A model generated the notes under the pieces. The model did no database searches, was not told the DNA's origin, and saw only the letters and a list, made by a program, of their open reading frames with translations. A DNA stretch of 64,000 nucleotides, taken from assembly GCF_034190915.1 (NCBI RefSeq), contig NW_026947506.1, forward strand, positions 10,849,501-10,913,500. Reading direction: 5' to 3'. The translations under genes were made by a program, and so were the position numbers. This DNA is from Cavia porcellus. Lineage: Eukaryota > Chordata > Mammalia > Rodentia > Caviidae. Positions 11,897 to 22,975 of the stretch are shown here, one piece after another (position 1 is the first letter of the stretch; each line of letters begins with the position of its first letter).

Positions 11897-12949
11897 TCAG
11901 TTTGTCTTCTTCATTTTGTTCTCTGCTCCATTCGTTGTGGCCTCTCTGCCATTATTTCTGGATTCTTTGTATTTTTCTTTTTTTAGAATATCCTGCAATA
12001 CTCTCTGTATAGTTGAATTGGTGGTTGCAAATTCCCCCAGTTCCTCTTTATCCTGGAAGCACCTTGTTTTTCCATCAACTTCCAGGGACAGTTGTGCAGG
12101 ATATCTCAATCTTGGCTGGAGATTATTATCTTTCAAAGCTTGAATTATTTCCCCCCACGCTCTTCGTGATTTGATGGTTTGTGCAGAGAAATCTGCTGTA
12201 ATTCTGATGGGTGTTCCCTTGTAAGTGGTCTGTTTCTTGTCTCTGACAGCTTTTAATATTCTGTTCTTATATTGAATGTCTGGAATTTTTATTATTATAT
12301 GCCTGGGTGTTGCTCTGTTTGGGTTGTAGGTAGCTGGGGTCCTGTATGCCTCATACATCTGAGTATCTTTACCTTTTGCTAAATTAGGAAAATTCTCCTG
12401 GATTATTTCTGTGAGTAGCTTTTGTAGTTCACTTGTTTGTGTCCCTACTTCTTCTTTTATGTTCTTAATCCTTAAGTTATGGATCCTCTTATCATCTTCT
12501 TGTCTTTGTATTATTGCTGTTTGTTTCTTTGTTATTTTTAAGAAGTTTTTCATTTCATTCTCCCATATTACAAGTCTGCCCTCCAGCTCAGATAGTCTGT
12601 CCTTAGTTTCTTTCAAGCTGTTATGCCAGTCTTCGATAGACTTCTTAGTATCTTGGTAGTCCCTTTGAACCTGCTTCACGTATTCTATGCTTTCTCTGTT
12701 TTCTCCATCAAACAATTCTCCCCTTTTTTTCTGTTCTTCCATTCCACCACCTGTTTTTTCTTGGGTGGTACTTAGCATTTCTCTAACTATTCTGCATACT
12801 TCTAGCTTCAGGTCGTTGATAACTTCATTCCTGAATTGGTCTATGAGGCTCTCTATATGGCGCCTTATGTGTATTGGTGTGGTGTCTGCTATTGCCTGTT
12901 TCTCAGAATTGGGGGCCGAGGAGCCTTTCTTGTTGCTGCCTCTTCCCAT
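11897..12949 (-). CDS. L1-type ORF1 protein of the HAL1-like element (intact, 350 residues)
   Basis: RNA-binding chaperone protein of LINE-1-class elements; it trimerises and coats element RNA (family knowledge). The start ATG is at 12949-12947 in context gcagcATGG. The N-terminus is basic (MGRGSNKKGS). Residues about 30-150 are charged and heptad-like, with a long coiled-coil-type stretch (SLKETKDRLSELEGRL). The RRM-like domain begins near residue 151 (EDDKRIHNLRI) and carries ENFPNLA at 185-191 and ATPRHIIIKIP at 213-223. The C-terminal domain has GTPIRITADFSAQT at 245-258, RRAWGEI at 262-268 and LRYPAQLS at 281-288. No stop or frameshift interrupts it. No ORF2 follows, so any movement would need an L1 supplied in trans. 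Confidence 0.93.
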   Translation of the reverse strand: MGRGSNKKGSSAPNSEKQAIADTTPIHIRRHIESLIDQFRNEVINDLKLEVCRIVREMLSTTQEKTGGGMEEQKKRGELFDGENRESIEYVKQVQRDYQDTKKSIEDWHNSLKETKDRLSELEGRLVIWENEMKNFLKITKKQTAIIQRQEDDKRIHNLRIKNIKEEVGTQTSELQKLLTEIIQENFPNLAKGKDTQMYEAYRTPATYNPNRATPRHIIIKIPDIQYKNRILKAVRDKKQTTYKGTPIRITADFSAQTIKSRRAWGEIIQALKDNNLQPRLRYPAQLSLEVDGKTRCFQDKEELGEFATTNSTIQRVLQDILKKEKYKESRNNGREATTNGAENKMKKTN

Positions 12950-13681
12950 GCTGCCTCTTCTTCTCTGTTCCTTATATATGCAAGCTTATGTAAGAGGCCA
13001 GGCTTCTCTCCCAGTCAGCCACAGCCTGATCGAGTTGCGCCAGTTAGGTGTTCCCGCTCACAGCTGCGCACCAGGGAGTTACAGACCAGGCAGCCTACGT
13101 GTCTCCCCTCCCGGCCACCGTCAGGCTCTGGGATCTGGATTGGGACAGCCTACCAGGTCCGCCAGCAGCGTCACGAGGCCAGGCACTTTTCACCAATCCC
13201 GCCCGAGAGGGGGATGTGTGGCTGGAGTCGCTACCGCGCCCTGCTCCCGCAGGACTGCTCGGGCCCAGAAAGTCCTCTGCTGGAGTCAAACTGTGGTAGA
13301 GTGTCAGTTTCTCTCACTCACCTCACCACAAGTCAGTGCACGCCTCCCTGCCATTCGCAGATTGCCGTTCTCAGAGCTTCTGCGCGTCTCTCTCCTTGCC
13401 GAGCCGCTTAGAGGCAGCCAGCCGCCGCGCGGCGGGAAACCCAAATCGTGGCTTACAATGGCGCGGTTCCAGCCTCTACACCGAGTCTTTTCTGTTCCTG
13501 TTTTAGCACCAGGACTGCATTCCAAGTTGGCCTCTCTCAGCCCAGTTCGTTCCTGAGTCAGCAGAGCATATCTCCACCTGCTTATGTCTCCTTAGTCCGC
13601 ACCATTCCTGGCTTCTGAGCTGAGTCTTTCAGAGAGCCTCCGGTAGTTGCTGTTATCTGTCCACCATGTTCTCCCGGAAGC
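12950..13681 (-). promoter_or_regulatory. 5' UTR / internal promoter of the HAL1-like element
   Basis: CpG-rich leader beginning (minus strand) GGCTTCCGGGAGAACATGG. CpG density is highest at about 13,040-13,440. Position and composition fit an L1-type internal Pol II promoter. The long plus-strand frame across it is antisense and not a gene. Confidence 0.65.
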
Positions 13682-13699
13682 CTACTTGGTTCATCTTTT

Positions 13700-14010
13700 C
13701 ATGATTGTTGTAGGTATTCTGGGTTCTTTGAATTTCTGGAACAGCTTGTCAGCTTTTACAAAGAATTAACTTGAAGTTTTTTGAAGAGATTGTATTGAAT
13801 TTGTAGATCTTTGGAGAATTTTGCCATCTTAACAATATTGAGAGGCCAGGGATTTAGCTCAGTAACTCAAGCACTTGGCTGGTAAGTGTGAGGTCGTGAG
13901 TTCAATCCCTGGTACCAAAAACACAAACCAACAAAAGCAAAAAACAATATTGAACCTTCTAATCCATGAACATGGAATATCTTTCCATTCAAGCTTTTTA
14001 AAAAAATTTT
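13700..14010 (-). mobile_element. Decayed L1, continuation right of the HAL1-like insertion
   Basis: L1-type sequence ('gaatttgtagatctttggag', 'aacatggaatatctttcc') continuing the 9.6-10.5 kb fragment. An ID SINE is inserted at 13,842-13,942 with duplication AACAATATTGA on both sides. Confidence 0.7.
13842..13942 (+). repeat. ID SINE inside L1
   Basis: ID body and A-rich tail with exact 11-base duplication AACAATATTGA on both sides (13831-13841, 13943-13953). Confidence 0.85.
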
Positions 14011-14155
14011 TTTTTGAGAGAGGATTACACTGTGCAGTTCAGGTTGATATGGAGCTCACTCTGTAGCCCATGCTGGCCTCAGACTTGCAGCTATCCTCCT
14101 GCCTCAGCCCCCTCGCTGCTGAGATTACAGACATGTGCCACTTCGTTCAACCATT
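13998..14155 (-). repeat. B1-like SINE
   Basis: 'tttttttgagagaggattac' to 'gtgccacttcgttcaacc'. Confidence 0.68.
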
Positions 14156-14194
14156 TAAGCATTTTTAAATTTCTGATTTAAGGTTAAGCCATAC

Positions 14195-14416
14195 AGGGCT
14201 GGGGATTTAGCTCAGCGGCATAAGCACCTGCCTTGTAAGCAGGCAGTCGTGAGTTCGATCCCTGGTACCGATAAAAATGAAAAAGACCAAAAAAAAAAAA
14301 AAAAAAAAAAACCAGGCAGTCGTGAGTTCAATCCCTGGTACCGATAAAAAGGAAAAAGACAAAAAAAAAAATCTGAAGTAATCATTAAACTTAAAAAGTA
14401 GTATTTAAAAAAAAAA
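14195..14416 (+). repeat. Composite ID SINE with duplicated 3' end and extra tail
   Basis: A perfect 14-base duplication AGGTTAAGCCATAC (14181-14194, 14417-14430) encloses a full ID, an A run, a second partial ID 3' end (14,312-14,360), another A run and about 35 bases of non-ID sequence (14,372-14,406) before a final A tail. All of it arrived in one insertion. Confidence 0.85.
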
Positions 14417-14483
14417 AGGTTAAGCCATACTGCAGCAGGGTGGGCACTAATCCAGCATGACATGTGTCCTTATAAGAAAGGGG

Positions 14484-14565
14484 CACAGGGACCAGGAATA
14501 TGGCACAGTGCCTGCCTGGCAAGCATGAGGTCCTCAGTTCAGTTCCTGGTACAATTTTTAAAAAA
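14484..14565 (+). repeat. ID SINE (diverged)
   Basis: Degenerate ID ('gcctgcctggcaagcatgag' then a B-box-like gttcagttcctggta). Confidence 0.5.
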
Positions 14566-14573
14566 GGACTCTT

Positions 14574-14820
14574 GGGTTGGCCATGGTGACTCATGCCTAT
14601 AACCCCAGCACTCAGGAGGCTGCAAATTCAAAACCCGCATGAACTACATAGGAAAGGTCCTGTTTTAAAAAATAAAACAAGCTGGGTGTGGTAATGCATC
14701 CCTGTAATCCCAGTGTTAGGGAGGCTGAGGCAGGAGGATTGGACCAGTTCAAAGACCAGCCTTGGCTACAGAGTGAGACCCTGTCTCCAAAAACAAAATA
14801 TCAAAAAAAAAAAAAAAAAC
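14574..14820 (+). repeat. Two plus-strand B1-like SINEs
   Basis: 'ggccatggtgactcatgcc' copy, then 'gctgggtgtggtaatgcatc' copy ending in a long A tail. Confidence 0.7.
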
Positions 14821-15024
14821 CAGTTCAAATCAAACCAAATGAAAACCAATCCAACAAGAAGGGACACCTGAGCAGGGGTGCACAGGAAGAATGCCGTGTG
14901 GAGACTGGGGTTACTCCTCCAATGACACAGGTCTGCAGAGGCAGATCCTCTCCTCGTGTCTTCAGAGGGAGCAGCGCATCCTCTAGGACCTGGTTTGCAG
15001 ACTTCAGGCTGGCGCAGCTGAAGT

Positions 15025-15172
15025 GAGTGTAGCTCACTATGCAGTTCAGGCTGGCTTTGAGCTTACTTTGTAGCCCAGGCTGGTCTGGAACTCGAAGTGA
15101 TCCTCCTGCCTCACCCTGCCTCAGCCTCCCGAGTACTGGGATTACAGGCGTGAGCCACCACACCTGACAGGA
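15025..15172 (-). repeat. B1-like SINE
   Basis: 'cactatgcagttcaggctgg' to 'ccaccacacctgac'. Confidence 0.75.
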
Positions 15173-15174
15173 GT

Positions 15175-17755
15175 TTATACTTGTAATCCCATGGAAAAAT
15201 CACAGGCATTCCAGAAAGGAAATTCCAATCTACCACTTCAGTGCAAACCATGGCGAGAATAGAGACAAACCTCAACCTGCGGCTGTGGGGAGCCACGAGG
15301 GTCCTAAGTCCAGGCAGAACCATAGCTAACCGGAACCAAGGCCCTGACCCAGGGCTGAACCTGGGTTTTAATAATTTGTGAAGAGGGGAGAGCTCAAGGT
15401 TCAGTTGACTGTGGATGGCAGGAAGCACGTGAGTGCTCCGAGCAGGGCTAGGTAGGAGGCCCAGTGGCGGCTCTGGGATGTGCAGAGAGAGAGTACCAGG
15501 TTCTGGTATCAGGTAGCTTCTAAGTTTGGAGGAATCTGCATAACGCAGTTTGAGGCGGTTCCTGTGGTTTTGGTCCTTTGCCTCCTCTCTGATGTCTGGC
15601 CTCTCTGTCTTGGGACATCATGGCCTTTTTCTCTTTCTTGGCTCAGCCCCAGCCGAGCGAGCGCAGGGTCTCTCAGCCTGGCTCACACTTAGCAGCACAG
15701 GCCGGGCATCACTGACCTCTCCCATTGCTTCAAAGGCCGTGCATCAGCGCCTTAACTAGGCCCATTCGCGTTGCTGAGCGGGTGCAGGATTATCCTAGCC
15801 AGCTCTGTACACGTTAATACCTGGAATTTGGGCCAGGTTTAGCCAAATGGAGACAAGTGGTCTTCTTTCAAGGAGAATCATCCTGCGGTCCTCCACAGAC
15901 TGAGCAAGGGGACCTAAACATGCCGAGCTGAGCTGCCGCCGAGCTGCCTGCCACCCTCGTGCTTGTTTTCTTCACCCCGTTCCCCTGATGCTCTGGGCTG
16001 CTTGCAGAAACACGCTGCAGGGTCTGCACGCTGACCCTGGGCCAGCGTTCTGCAGCTCTGTGGCTGTCGGCATGTGTGTGCATGTCCAGGGACAAGACTG
16101 TCATTTTCTACACAGCCGCCGCCAAGACTTGTATCTGAATCTTTTTTTTCTTTTTCTTTTTTCTTTTTTTTTTTGTCTTTTTCTTTTTTATCGGTACCAA
16201 GGATCGAACTCACGACTGCCTGCTTTCAAGGCAGGCGCTTATGCCGCTGAGCTAAACCCCCAGCCCCTCTGAATCTTTTCCTGGCTCACTGTACTCTTGC
16301 CTCTCTGGGATGTCAGCTGGACTCTTTCTAAAGTCCTAGTTGGTTTGCTCAGTTATCTGGGCCCATGGCTGCTCAGGTTTCCAGTTCATGGTGGCTGCTT
16401 TCCTGGGTTGCTAGGTGGCAAGGACCCACTCCGGGTGCTTGCCTGCCCCTTGTCCATTTCCTGTCTACCCTATGCCAGCATCCTGCTTCTTCCCACAGCC
16501 CCTGCCCAGGCAGATGGCCGGGCCCAGGCAGGGAGCTGTGAGCACTGTGGTAAGGGTTCAGGAGCTGGCTCCCCCGGCTCTGTCTCCACACCTACTGACC
16601 TTTGTGGGGCACAGGAAATGGGAGGACCAGGCCCCAGCCTCGGGTCCCAGGTCCTTGTGCCTTCCAGAGCCTTGGACACCCCACCTGCTGCAGAAGTGCT
16701 CCCCTGTGGTGTCTGTGAAGACATTTTGTTATTTCACCAGTTTGTGGCTGCAAGGAACTAGAAAGCTCCCCTCTGCAAGGCAGGCACGGGATTCTCTCTC
16801 GGGTCACCAGAAAAGAGCTGGGCTTGTTTGAAACAGCCCAGGGTGCCCGGGGCTCTGCTCCTGAACTGCTGCACCTGGAGCCTGCGTGCGCACCGAGCCC
16901 CACAGATGCCCTCGCCTGGGGGGACCCCTGGAGCCAGCTGTCCTCCCTCCCCACAGCCATCTCCTCCCCTGCAGTTCCTGCCTTTCTTGCCTGGCTCCAA
17001 ACTGGCATTGTCCTGGCCCATGGCTGTGTCTTGAAAGCACCTGTTCCTCTCAGGATTGGGACCCAGGGCTCCCGTGCGCTGGGGCCCGAGTTCCCAAGTG
17101 CGAGCCTTTAAGGGTCCCATCGTGCCCAGGCCGAGTACTGGACCCAGGGGGACACTCTACGGGGCTGGGCCAGCATGTGGCCAGGTGCCTTCTTGCTAGG
17201 CGCAGTTCTGCTCCCACAAAGGTCCCCTGTCCATTGGAGAACTCGGCCTCGGTGCACCCTCTTCCTGATGCGGCAGTGGACCGCGCTGGGGATGCCCATG
17301 TCCGCACAGCACTGAGCACAGCTCTGAGCACTCTGGCTCTGTCGGGGCCTGCGACCCTGGAATCCTAGGCCGCCACCCCCAGACGCTGTCCTTGGTGCTG
17401 ACAAACTGTGAAGCTCCGTAGCTACCGCTGAGGGCCAAGTGTGTTTCCCACTGGTCCAGGGAGCTGGCACCGGCTGCAGAGCTGACGCCCGAGGGCCGCC
17501 CAGAGGTGTGGGTGTCCTCCCGGTGGGCTGCGTGACTGTGGTGGAGCCCCCCCTGCAGAAGCCGCCTCTCGGAAATCCGCCCAGGCCTGTGTCCTGCTTT
17601 CGTCCTCAGTTCAATGTCTGCCGCGGACGGAGGCTCCTGGGGTGTCTGTCTCCTCTCTGTGAGGGTGGCCCACTTCAGCCAGGTCGTGGGCGCCAGGGCG
17701 CGGGTCGTCCGTGTGTCATCATTATGGTGCCCCTGGGCTCTGTAATGATTCCTCA
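15175..17755. other. Unique sequence with one ID, no gene seen
   Basis: 16,280-17,750 is GC-rich with overlapping open frames on both strands, none with recognisable protein features. Confidence 0.35.
16146..16267 (-). repeat. ID SINE (young)
   Basis: Minus-strand ID between TCTGAATCTTTT duplications (16134-16145, 16268-16279). Confidence 0.85.
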
Positions 17756-17756
17756 T

Positions 17757-17984
17757 TTCTTTCTGTTGGTCTCGCTTTTCGATTTTATTGATCTTTTCAA
17801 GGAACTAGCTTTTGGTTTTATTGATCTTCTCTTTTCTATTTCATCTCTTTGTGATCTAACTTTATTAGCTCCTTTCTCCTTTATTTTAGACTTGGTTTAC
17901 TCTTCCAGCATCCTAAAGTGTGAAACTAAATTGATTCTCCTTTCTATACAAACATTCAATGCTTTAAAGTTTCCTGTACGGATT
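17757..17984 (-). mobile_element. L1 ORF2 fragment (decayed)
   Basis: 'ttttattgatcttttcaagg' and 'ctttcctgtacg'-type sequence is typical antisense L1 ORF2. The fragment is broken on its right by the LTR at 17,985. Confidence 0.65.
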
Positions 17985-18377
17985 TGTTATGGTTTGTGTT
18001 TAAAGATCCCCCTAAATCCTCATGCAGTCACGGGTGGGTGGGTCTTTGAAGGTGGCTGAGTCTAGCATTGGTGACTGGTTCATTGTCTAGTGCTGAGATT
18101 GGTGGTGTGAGCGCTGCGCCCATCCGGGGCACAGCCTGCGAGCAATATAAGGGCAGGAAGGAGACCTGCTCCCAGTTTTTGCCCTTCTGCTCTGGTCATT
18201 TCTGGTATCTGCTGCAGCAGCCGTGAACTGTTGCCCCTGTGCCACACCCCCCTGCGTTGGAGCCAGCTGATTACAGACTGAAACCTCCACAACCTGTGAT
18301 CTAAATAAACCTTCCTTTCTTTCATTTTGAGCATCAGGTGTTTTGTCTCAGCAATGAGAGAAAAGTAACCAAGACCA
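17985..18377 (+). mobile_element. Solo MaLR-type LTR
   Basis: Starts TGTTATGGTTTGTG and ends near GTAACCAAGACCA. It has a TATA-like aatataaggg near 18,144 and AATAAA at 18,304-18,309. It splits L1 sequence on its left. No second copy or interior lies beside it. Confidence 0.65.
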
Positions 18378-18411
18378 CATTGCTTTTGCTATATTCCACA
18401 CTATTTATTAA

Positions 18412-18535
18412 TTATTTTGAGACAAGTTCCCACTATGTAGTTCAGGCTGGCTTCAAACTCATGGCAATCCTCCTGCTCAGCCTCCCACGTGCTGGAATTG
18501 CAGGACTGCACCACCACAACCAGTTCGCTACACTT
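18412..18535 (-). repeat. B1-like SINE
   Basis: 'tttgagacaagttcccacta' to 'ccaccacaaccagtt', just right of the solo LTR. Confidence 0.68.
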
Positions 18536-18734
18536 TTTAAAATTTATGCACATTCATTTGTTTCTGCATCAAGTTGGTATCATGTAAAGATACACAAGCA
18601 TACACACATGTGTAGACATAAAGCCCACATGCACACAATACCCACGTGCACACAGACTTGCATAAGAGCAAAGGTTCTGCAGTTTTCATGTACCGGTTTT
18701 CAAAGTGTATAGCACACATGTTGTTATGTTTCAT

Positions 18735-19110
18735 TTTTATCTAGTAAAAATATTTTAAAATTCTCTTGAGATCTCGTCTTTGACCATGTGTTGTTTAGAA
18801 GTGTGTCATTTAATCTCTCGTTGTTTGGGGGTTTCCCAGCTATCTTTTTTTCCCATTTTTTTGGTGCTGGGGATAAAACTCATGACCTTACCAGGCGAGC
18901 GTGTGTGCCACTGAGCTAAACCCCAGCTTTCCAACTATCTTGCTCTTATTACTTTGATTTCTAGTTTATTTCCATAGTGAGAGCTACACTATGGGGTTTC
19001 TGCTCTTTGAAATTTGTTTATTGTGATTTTGAGCCCAGGGGTGAGTGCCCATGTCTAAGCTGGGTGAAGTGTTCTACGTGACTGAGTTTTTTCCTGCTGG
19101 ACCTGTCCAT
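18735..19110 (-). mobile_element. L1 ORF2 fragment (decayed)
   Basis: Antisense L1 sequence ('gaccatgtgttgtttagaag', 'gggtttcccagctatc') interrupted by an ID-like SINE at 18,851-18,930. Probably the same L1 as 17,757-17,984. Confidence 0.6.
18851..18930 (-). repeat. ID SINE (diverged)
   Basis: Minus-strand ID-like body inside L1 ('ccactgagctaaaccccagc'). Confidence 0.6.
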
Positions 19111-19114
19111 TTCT

Positions 19115-19243
19115 TTCTTGGTGTGTAGTGGAGGCCAACCTTGAGCTCACTATGTAGCCCAGGCTGGCCTCAACTTGTGGCAATCCTCCTGCCTCCATCT
19201 CCCAAGTGCTGGAATTACAATGTGTACCACCGTACCTGACTTT
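19115..19243 (-). repeat. B1-like SINE
   Basis: 'gaggccaaccttgagctcac' to 'ccaccgtacctgac'. Confidence 0.7.
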
Positions 19244-19894
19244 TTACTGATCCCAATATCATACTGTATCATGCTTTTCCTCTGTTCCTAGTTTGGTCTT
19301 TTACATTTTTTTTTTTTGTCTTTTTTTGGTTTTAGTCGAACATTTTATATAGTTCCAGTTTCTATCTTTTCTTAGTGTATAAATTATACTTTTTTAGTAG
19401 TTGCCTTAGAATTTGTAACATATGATTAAAACTGATCAAAGTCCCCTTTTAAATAACACTGTAGTATTTCACAGGTAGTTCCATCACTGTACAACAAAAT
19501 AATCCTAAATCCCCAGGCATAACAACACTAAATTCTGGGCCACCTGTACCGTTCCTGGCATGCAGGTGGTCTGTATACTGGGTGTAGACTCGTCCAGCCC
19601 CCACTGTGAGCACTGACCTTGGGACCTGGCCAAGGGCAGTGTCCTGGGACACTGTTGACCTCTGCCAAACTCTGTGCAAAGGACACTTTTCCCCAAGCCC
19701 CAGGGGCCCAGCCATACCTAGCCCTTCCCTGGGGTGGCTGGTCCTCTGCCTGCCCTCACCGATGCCCCTGTGGCTGGAACCAGAGGACAGTGCCCACCCC
19801 AACACCTTGGGGCATGGCTTCAAGATTGCTTCCTTTTGCCTGTGTCCAGGACTGCAGCCCTGATCAGCCCCATCTTCTTTGTCCTTTTTTTCTT

Positions 19895-20055
19895 TTCTCT
19901 TCTTTTTGTCTTTTTGAGACAAGGTCTTTCTATGTGGTTCAGGCTGGCCTTGGGCTCACTTCGTAGCCCAGGCTGGTTTTGAATTTTCAGCGATCCTCCT
20001 GCCTCAGCCTTCCTAGTGCTGGGATTACAGGAGTGTACCACCATGCCTGGCTCAA
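19895..20055 (-). repeat. B1-like SINE (well preserved)
   Basis: 'gtctttttgagacaaggtct' to 'ccaccatgcctggct'. Confidence 0.78.
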
Positions 20056-20059
20056 TCTT

Positions 20060-21820
20060 CTTTGTTCTTAAAGTGCACTCACTCTCGGTCAACACCAATG
20101 GATTTCCGATTGAAATCCAGATAGTGCAGGGTGGCCTCAAGGAATTCGGTGCTTCCATGAAGAGGAAAGGAACCTTGGGTGGCCCCATTCTTAGGTCTCA
20201 GGTTCAAGGAGCCCCCACCCTGGGCTGCCCACGTCCTTTACCCAACCCCTGCTCGGAGGGGAGCCTGGATAAGGAGGTGGGGTATCTCCTGGGGTCCAGG
20301 GGGTATGGATCCAGTTTCTCCCGAGCGCACCCCTGAGGACAGATGCTCTGAGGTGCTTATGGGGTGACTTCTCAGGGTCCACTGGAGATGCTGCTGGGAG
20401 AACTGGAGCCCCTGGGTGTGCCCCTCCCACAATGCTCACTGAGCCTGTAGAGCATCCTGAGGCCGGCTCCACTCTGGACCTGTCTCTTGTTTCCCTAACT
20501 GGGACCCCATTTCTCCAGTGGTGTAAGAAGAAAGGTTGGATTTCCATCTGTCCAGCTTTTCAGCCTTAGGACGTAAGGACAATGATCAGGGTGCTGAGGC
20601 ACCAGGCCAGAAATTCAAGCATGTGGAAGTCGGTGTCCGCTGTGCAGAGATGGATGGTGACCTCGAGAATCCTCTGTGCCACAGGGAGCTCTGCTGGTCA
20701 CTATGGACAAATTCCTCCAAGGAGTCATTGAAATTCACAATGTCACACCTTTTTCTCTGACAAAAGGACAAAAGTTCCAAGTCACTGACATTAATGGAAT
20801 TTTTTCTGGGTCCTAAACAGGATGGAAAATGACTGTCATTTCTCAATGGAGAGAGAGAGACCCATCACATTTAACAGTGTGAATCCCTGAGAAGTCACTG
20901 GCAAGCTCAGCAAGAGTGGTTTTAATCCTTCAGTCTCCAGCACACACACAAAAAATGTTTACCCCAGTGCTTGGGTGCAGAGAGATGAGAGGAGTTGAGG
21001 GCGAGGGGATTCTTGAGTGAGTGTGTGTTGGGGGCTGGGATGGAAGCCAAGGCCTCCCACATGCTAAGCACTCAGTCTAACTCTGAGCTGTACCCCAAGC
21101 TTGGCTCTGAGTTGGGGACACATGGTGGGAGCTGGGGCCCCAGGGGACTCTGGTGACTTCTGAGGAGAAAGTTAGATGCTTAAGCAGAGGATATTAGGTG
21201 AGAAGGAGGATGCAGGACAGCAGAAGATGCACCTAGGACACCTGTGGGGCAGTACCTGGCGCCTGGCGCAGGCCTGCCTGGGACCTGGTATGCTACTTGG
21301 CCACACCTCAGCACGTGTGATTTAGAGCTGATTGTTTTGAGGACTCGGGTCTTGATGGTGGGAGCTCTGCACTGCACCATGAGGAGGACCATGCTTCCGT
21401 TCCCAGGACAGCTGAGCAGGTGAGCATCCTGTCACCCAGAGCTCTATGGGCTCTATGAGGTGGCTGCAGAAGGACCCAGCCCTCGAGTCCCTTGGGTCCC
21501 CTTTACTGCTGGCTGCATGCTGTGCTGTGGCCCTGATCCTGGCTGCCAGATTCTTGGGGTCTCAAACATCTCTGGCCCCTGGGGCCACCTCTGAGCCTCC
21601 TTGGAGAAGATGGCTTTGGATGGGCTAATCACCCAGAGCCATGTGACCAGGGGCTGGCACCGAGTAACCAGCCTAACTGGGGGTGGGGAGCTGGGAAGTG
21701 AGCCACGTGGTGATGATGATGACCTGGTCGTCCCTGGTGAAGCCCTAGACACAGTCTGCGCAGATGCTCAGGTGAGTTTCTTTGGCCAGCGACACTATGC
21801 ACCAGACACCTCAGGACACC
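20060..21820. other. Unique sequence, no gene seen
   Basis: No repeat or exon recognised apart from an ID-like remnant at about 21,030-21,100 ('gctaagcactcagtctaact'). Confidence 0.3.
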
Positions 21821-21822
21821 CA

Positions 21823-21950
21823 GCCAGGCACGGAGGTATAGTCCAGGACTGTGATACCAGCACTCTGGGAGGCTGAGACAGGATGATTTCAAGTTTGACT
21901 CCAGCCTGGGCAATTTACTGAGGCTCTCTCTCAGAATGAAAAATAAAAAA
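21823..21950 (+). repeat. B1-like SINE
   Basis: 'agccaggcacggaggtatag' to 'ggcaatttactgaggctctc', diverged, directly followed by an ID. Confidence 0.65.
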
Positions 21951-21958
21951 GTAAAGGT

Positions 21959-22040
21959 GGCTGGGGATTTAGCTCAGCAGCCTCAGCACCTGCTTGGCAA
22001 GCATGAGGTCGTGAGTTTGATCCTTGACACACAAAAAAAT
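21959..22040 (+). repeat. ID SINE
   Basis: Plus-strand 'ctggggatttagctcagcag' to 'gtgagtttgatccttgacac', following a B1-like SINE. Confidence 0.7.
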
Positions 22041-22569
22041 TCTTCTAAAAATTCAGGGGTACAGCTCAGTATGAACGACTTGAGTTCAATCCCAAGTCTT
22101 GGGGTAGGGAATGTGGTTTATATCATAATACATCACAGAAACACAAATTTGGAGTGTCCTTACCCAGACTTCTAGCAGGGCACCTGACACTGCCCCAGTC
22201 CTGTTGACAGCCCTCTGATGCAAGTCCCTCTGATGCTGTAGTGAAGCTGGGGTCTGAGACAGTGCTCACCTGGTTCCCCAAGCTGCTGCAGGGGTGGTGG
22301 GGACCCCTGAGTGAAGGGCTGGCACAGCCTGTGCCCTTGCCTCGTGCAGCCTGGGCTCACTCCAGGTGTCCTTGCTGCCCCACTGTGCGGTCCCCACTCC
22401 TGTCACTCCCCTCCCAGGACGCCTGGCCACAGGCCCCAGCCACACTCCTCCACACCTGGAGAGTTCCTGTCAGCTCAGTGGTGCCCCCTCCTCTCCACCT
22501 GGAACTTTTCAGTTTTCTTTTTTTTTGAGACAAGGTCTTGCTACATAGTTAGGTTGGCCTGGATTTCAC

Positions 22570-22975
22570 TGTCTTACTTACTTTTCTTGTTGCTGAGACA
22601 AAATACCAGACACCCAAAGTTAAAGGAGGAAAGGTTTATTTAGCTCACAGTTTGTGGAGGTTTCAGTTGATAACTGACTGGCTCCAAAGCAGAGTGGCGC
22701 ATAGCTACAGGGCAGCAAACTGTTCATGGCAGTGAAGACAGCAAAAGCAACAATCAAGAGGGCAAGACAAGTCTCTTCCTATCCCTTATATATCCCTTAT
22801 ATACAGGGATTATGGGGATCCCAGTCCCATCAGTGAACTGATCCAGCAGTCACCCACCCTTAACCCCAATATTTCATGGCCAATTGATCACATGCTCTAA
22901 ATTCATCCACCTCTGGAAAAGCCCTGTCTAAAACTGCATAAGGCTTTGGGGGACATCCTGTCACAAACCATAGCA
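22570..22975 (-). repeat. MaLR 3' LTR
   Basis: 406 bases with an AATAAA on the minus strand near 22,635 and a TATA-like ATATATAAGGG near 22,785-22,800. About 35 bases longer than its partner LTR. Confidence 0.75.

Larger units (their letters stand above)
10551..13681 (-). mobile_element. HAL1-like (half-L1) retrotransposon, full insertion
   Basis: A 3,131-base insertion bounded by a perfect 18-base target duplication, CTACTTGGTTCATCTTTT, at 10533-10550 and 13682-13699. Read on the minus strand it has a CpG-rich 5' UTR of about 730 bases, an open L1 ORF1 (11897-12949), then about 1.35 kb of AT-rich sequence with no endonuclease or reverse transcriptase frame, and an A-rich end next to the duplication. 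L1 derivatives with ORF1 but no ORF2 are known as HAL1 elements. It splits an older L1 in the same orientation. The intact ORF and clean duplication suggest recent insertion. Confidence 0.88.

Noticed and set aside
12687..13556. 289-residue plus-strand frame
   Set aside because: Antisense to the ORF1 and 5' UTR of the HAL1-like element; low-complexity Ser/Leu-rich product.
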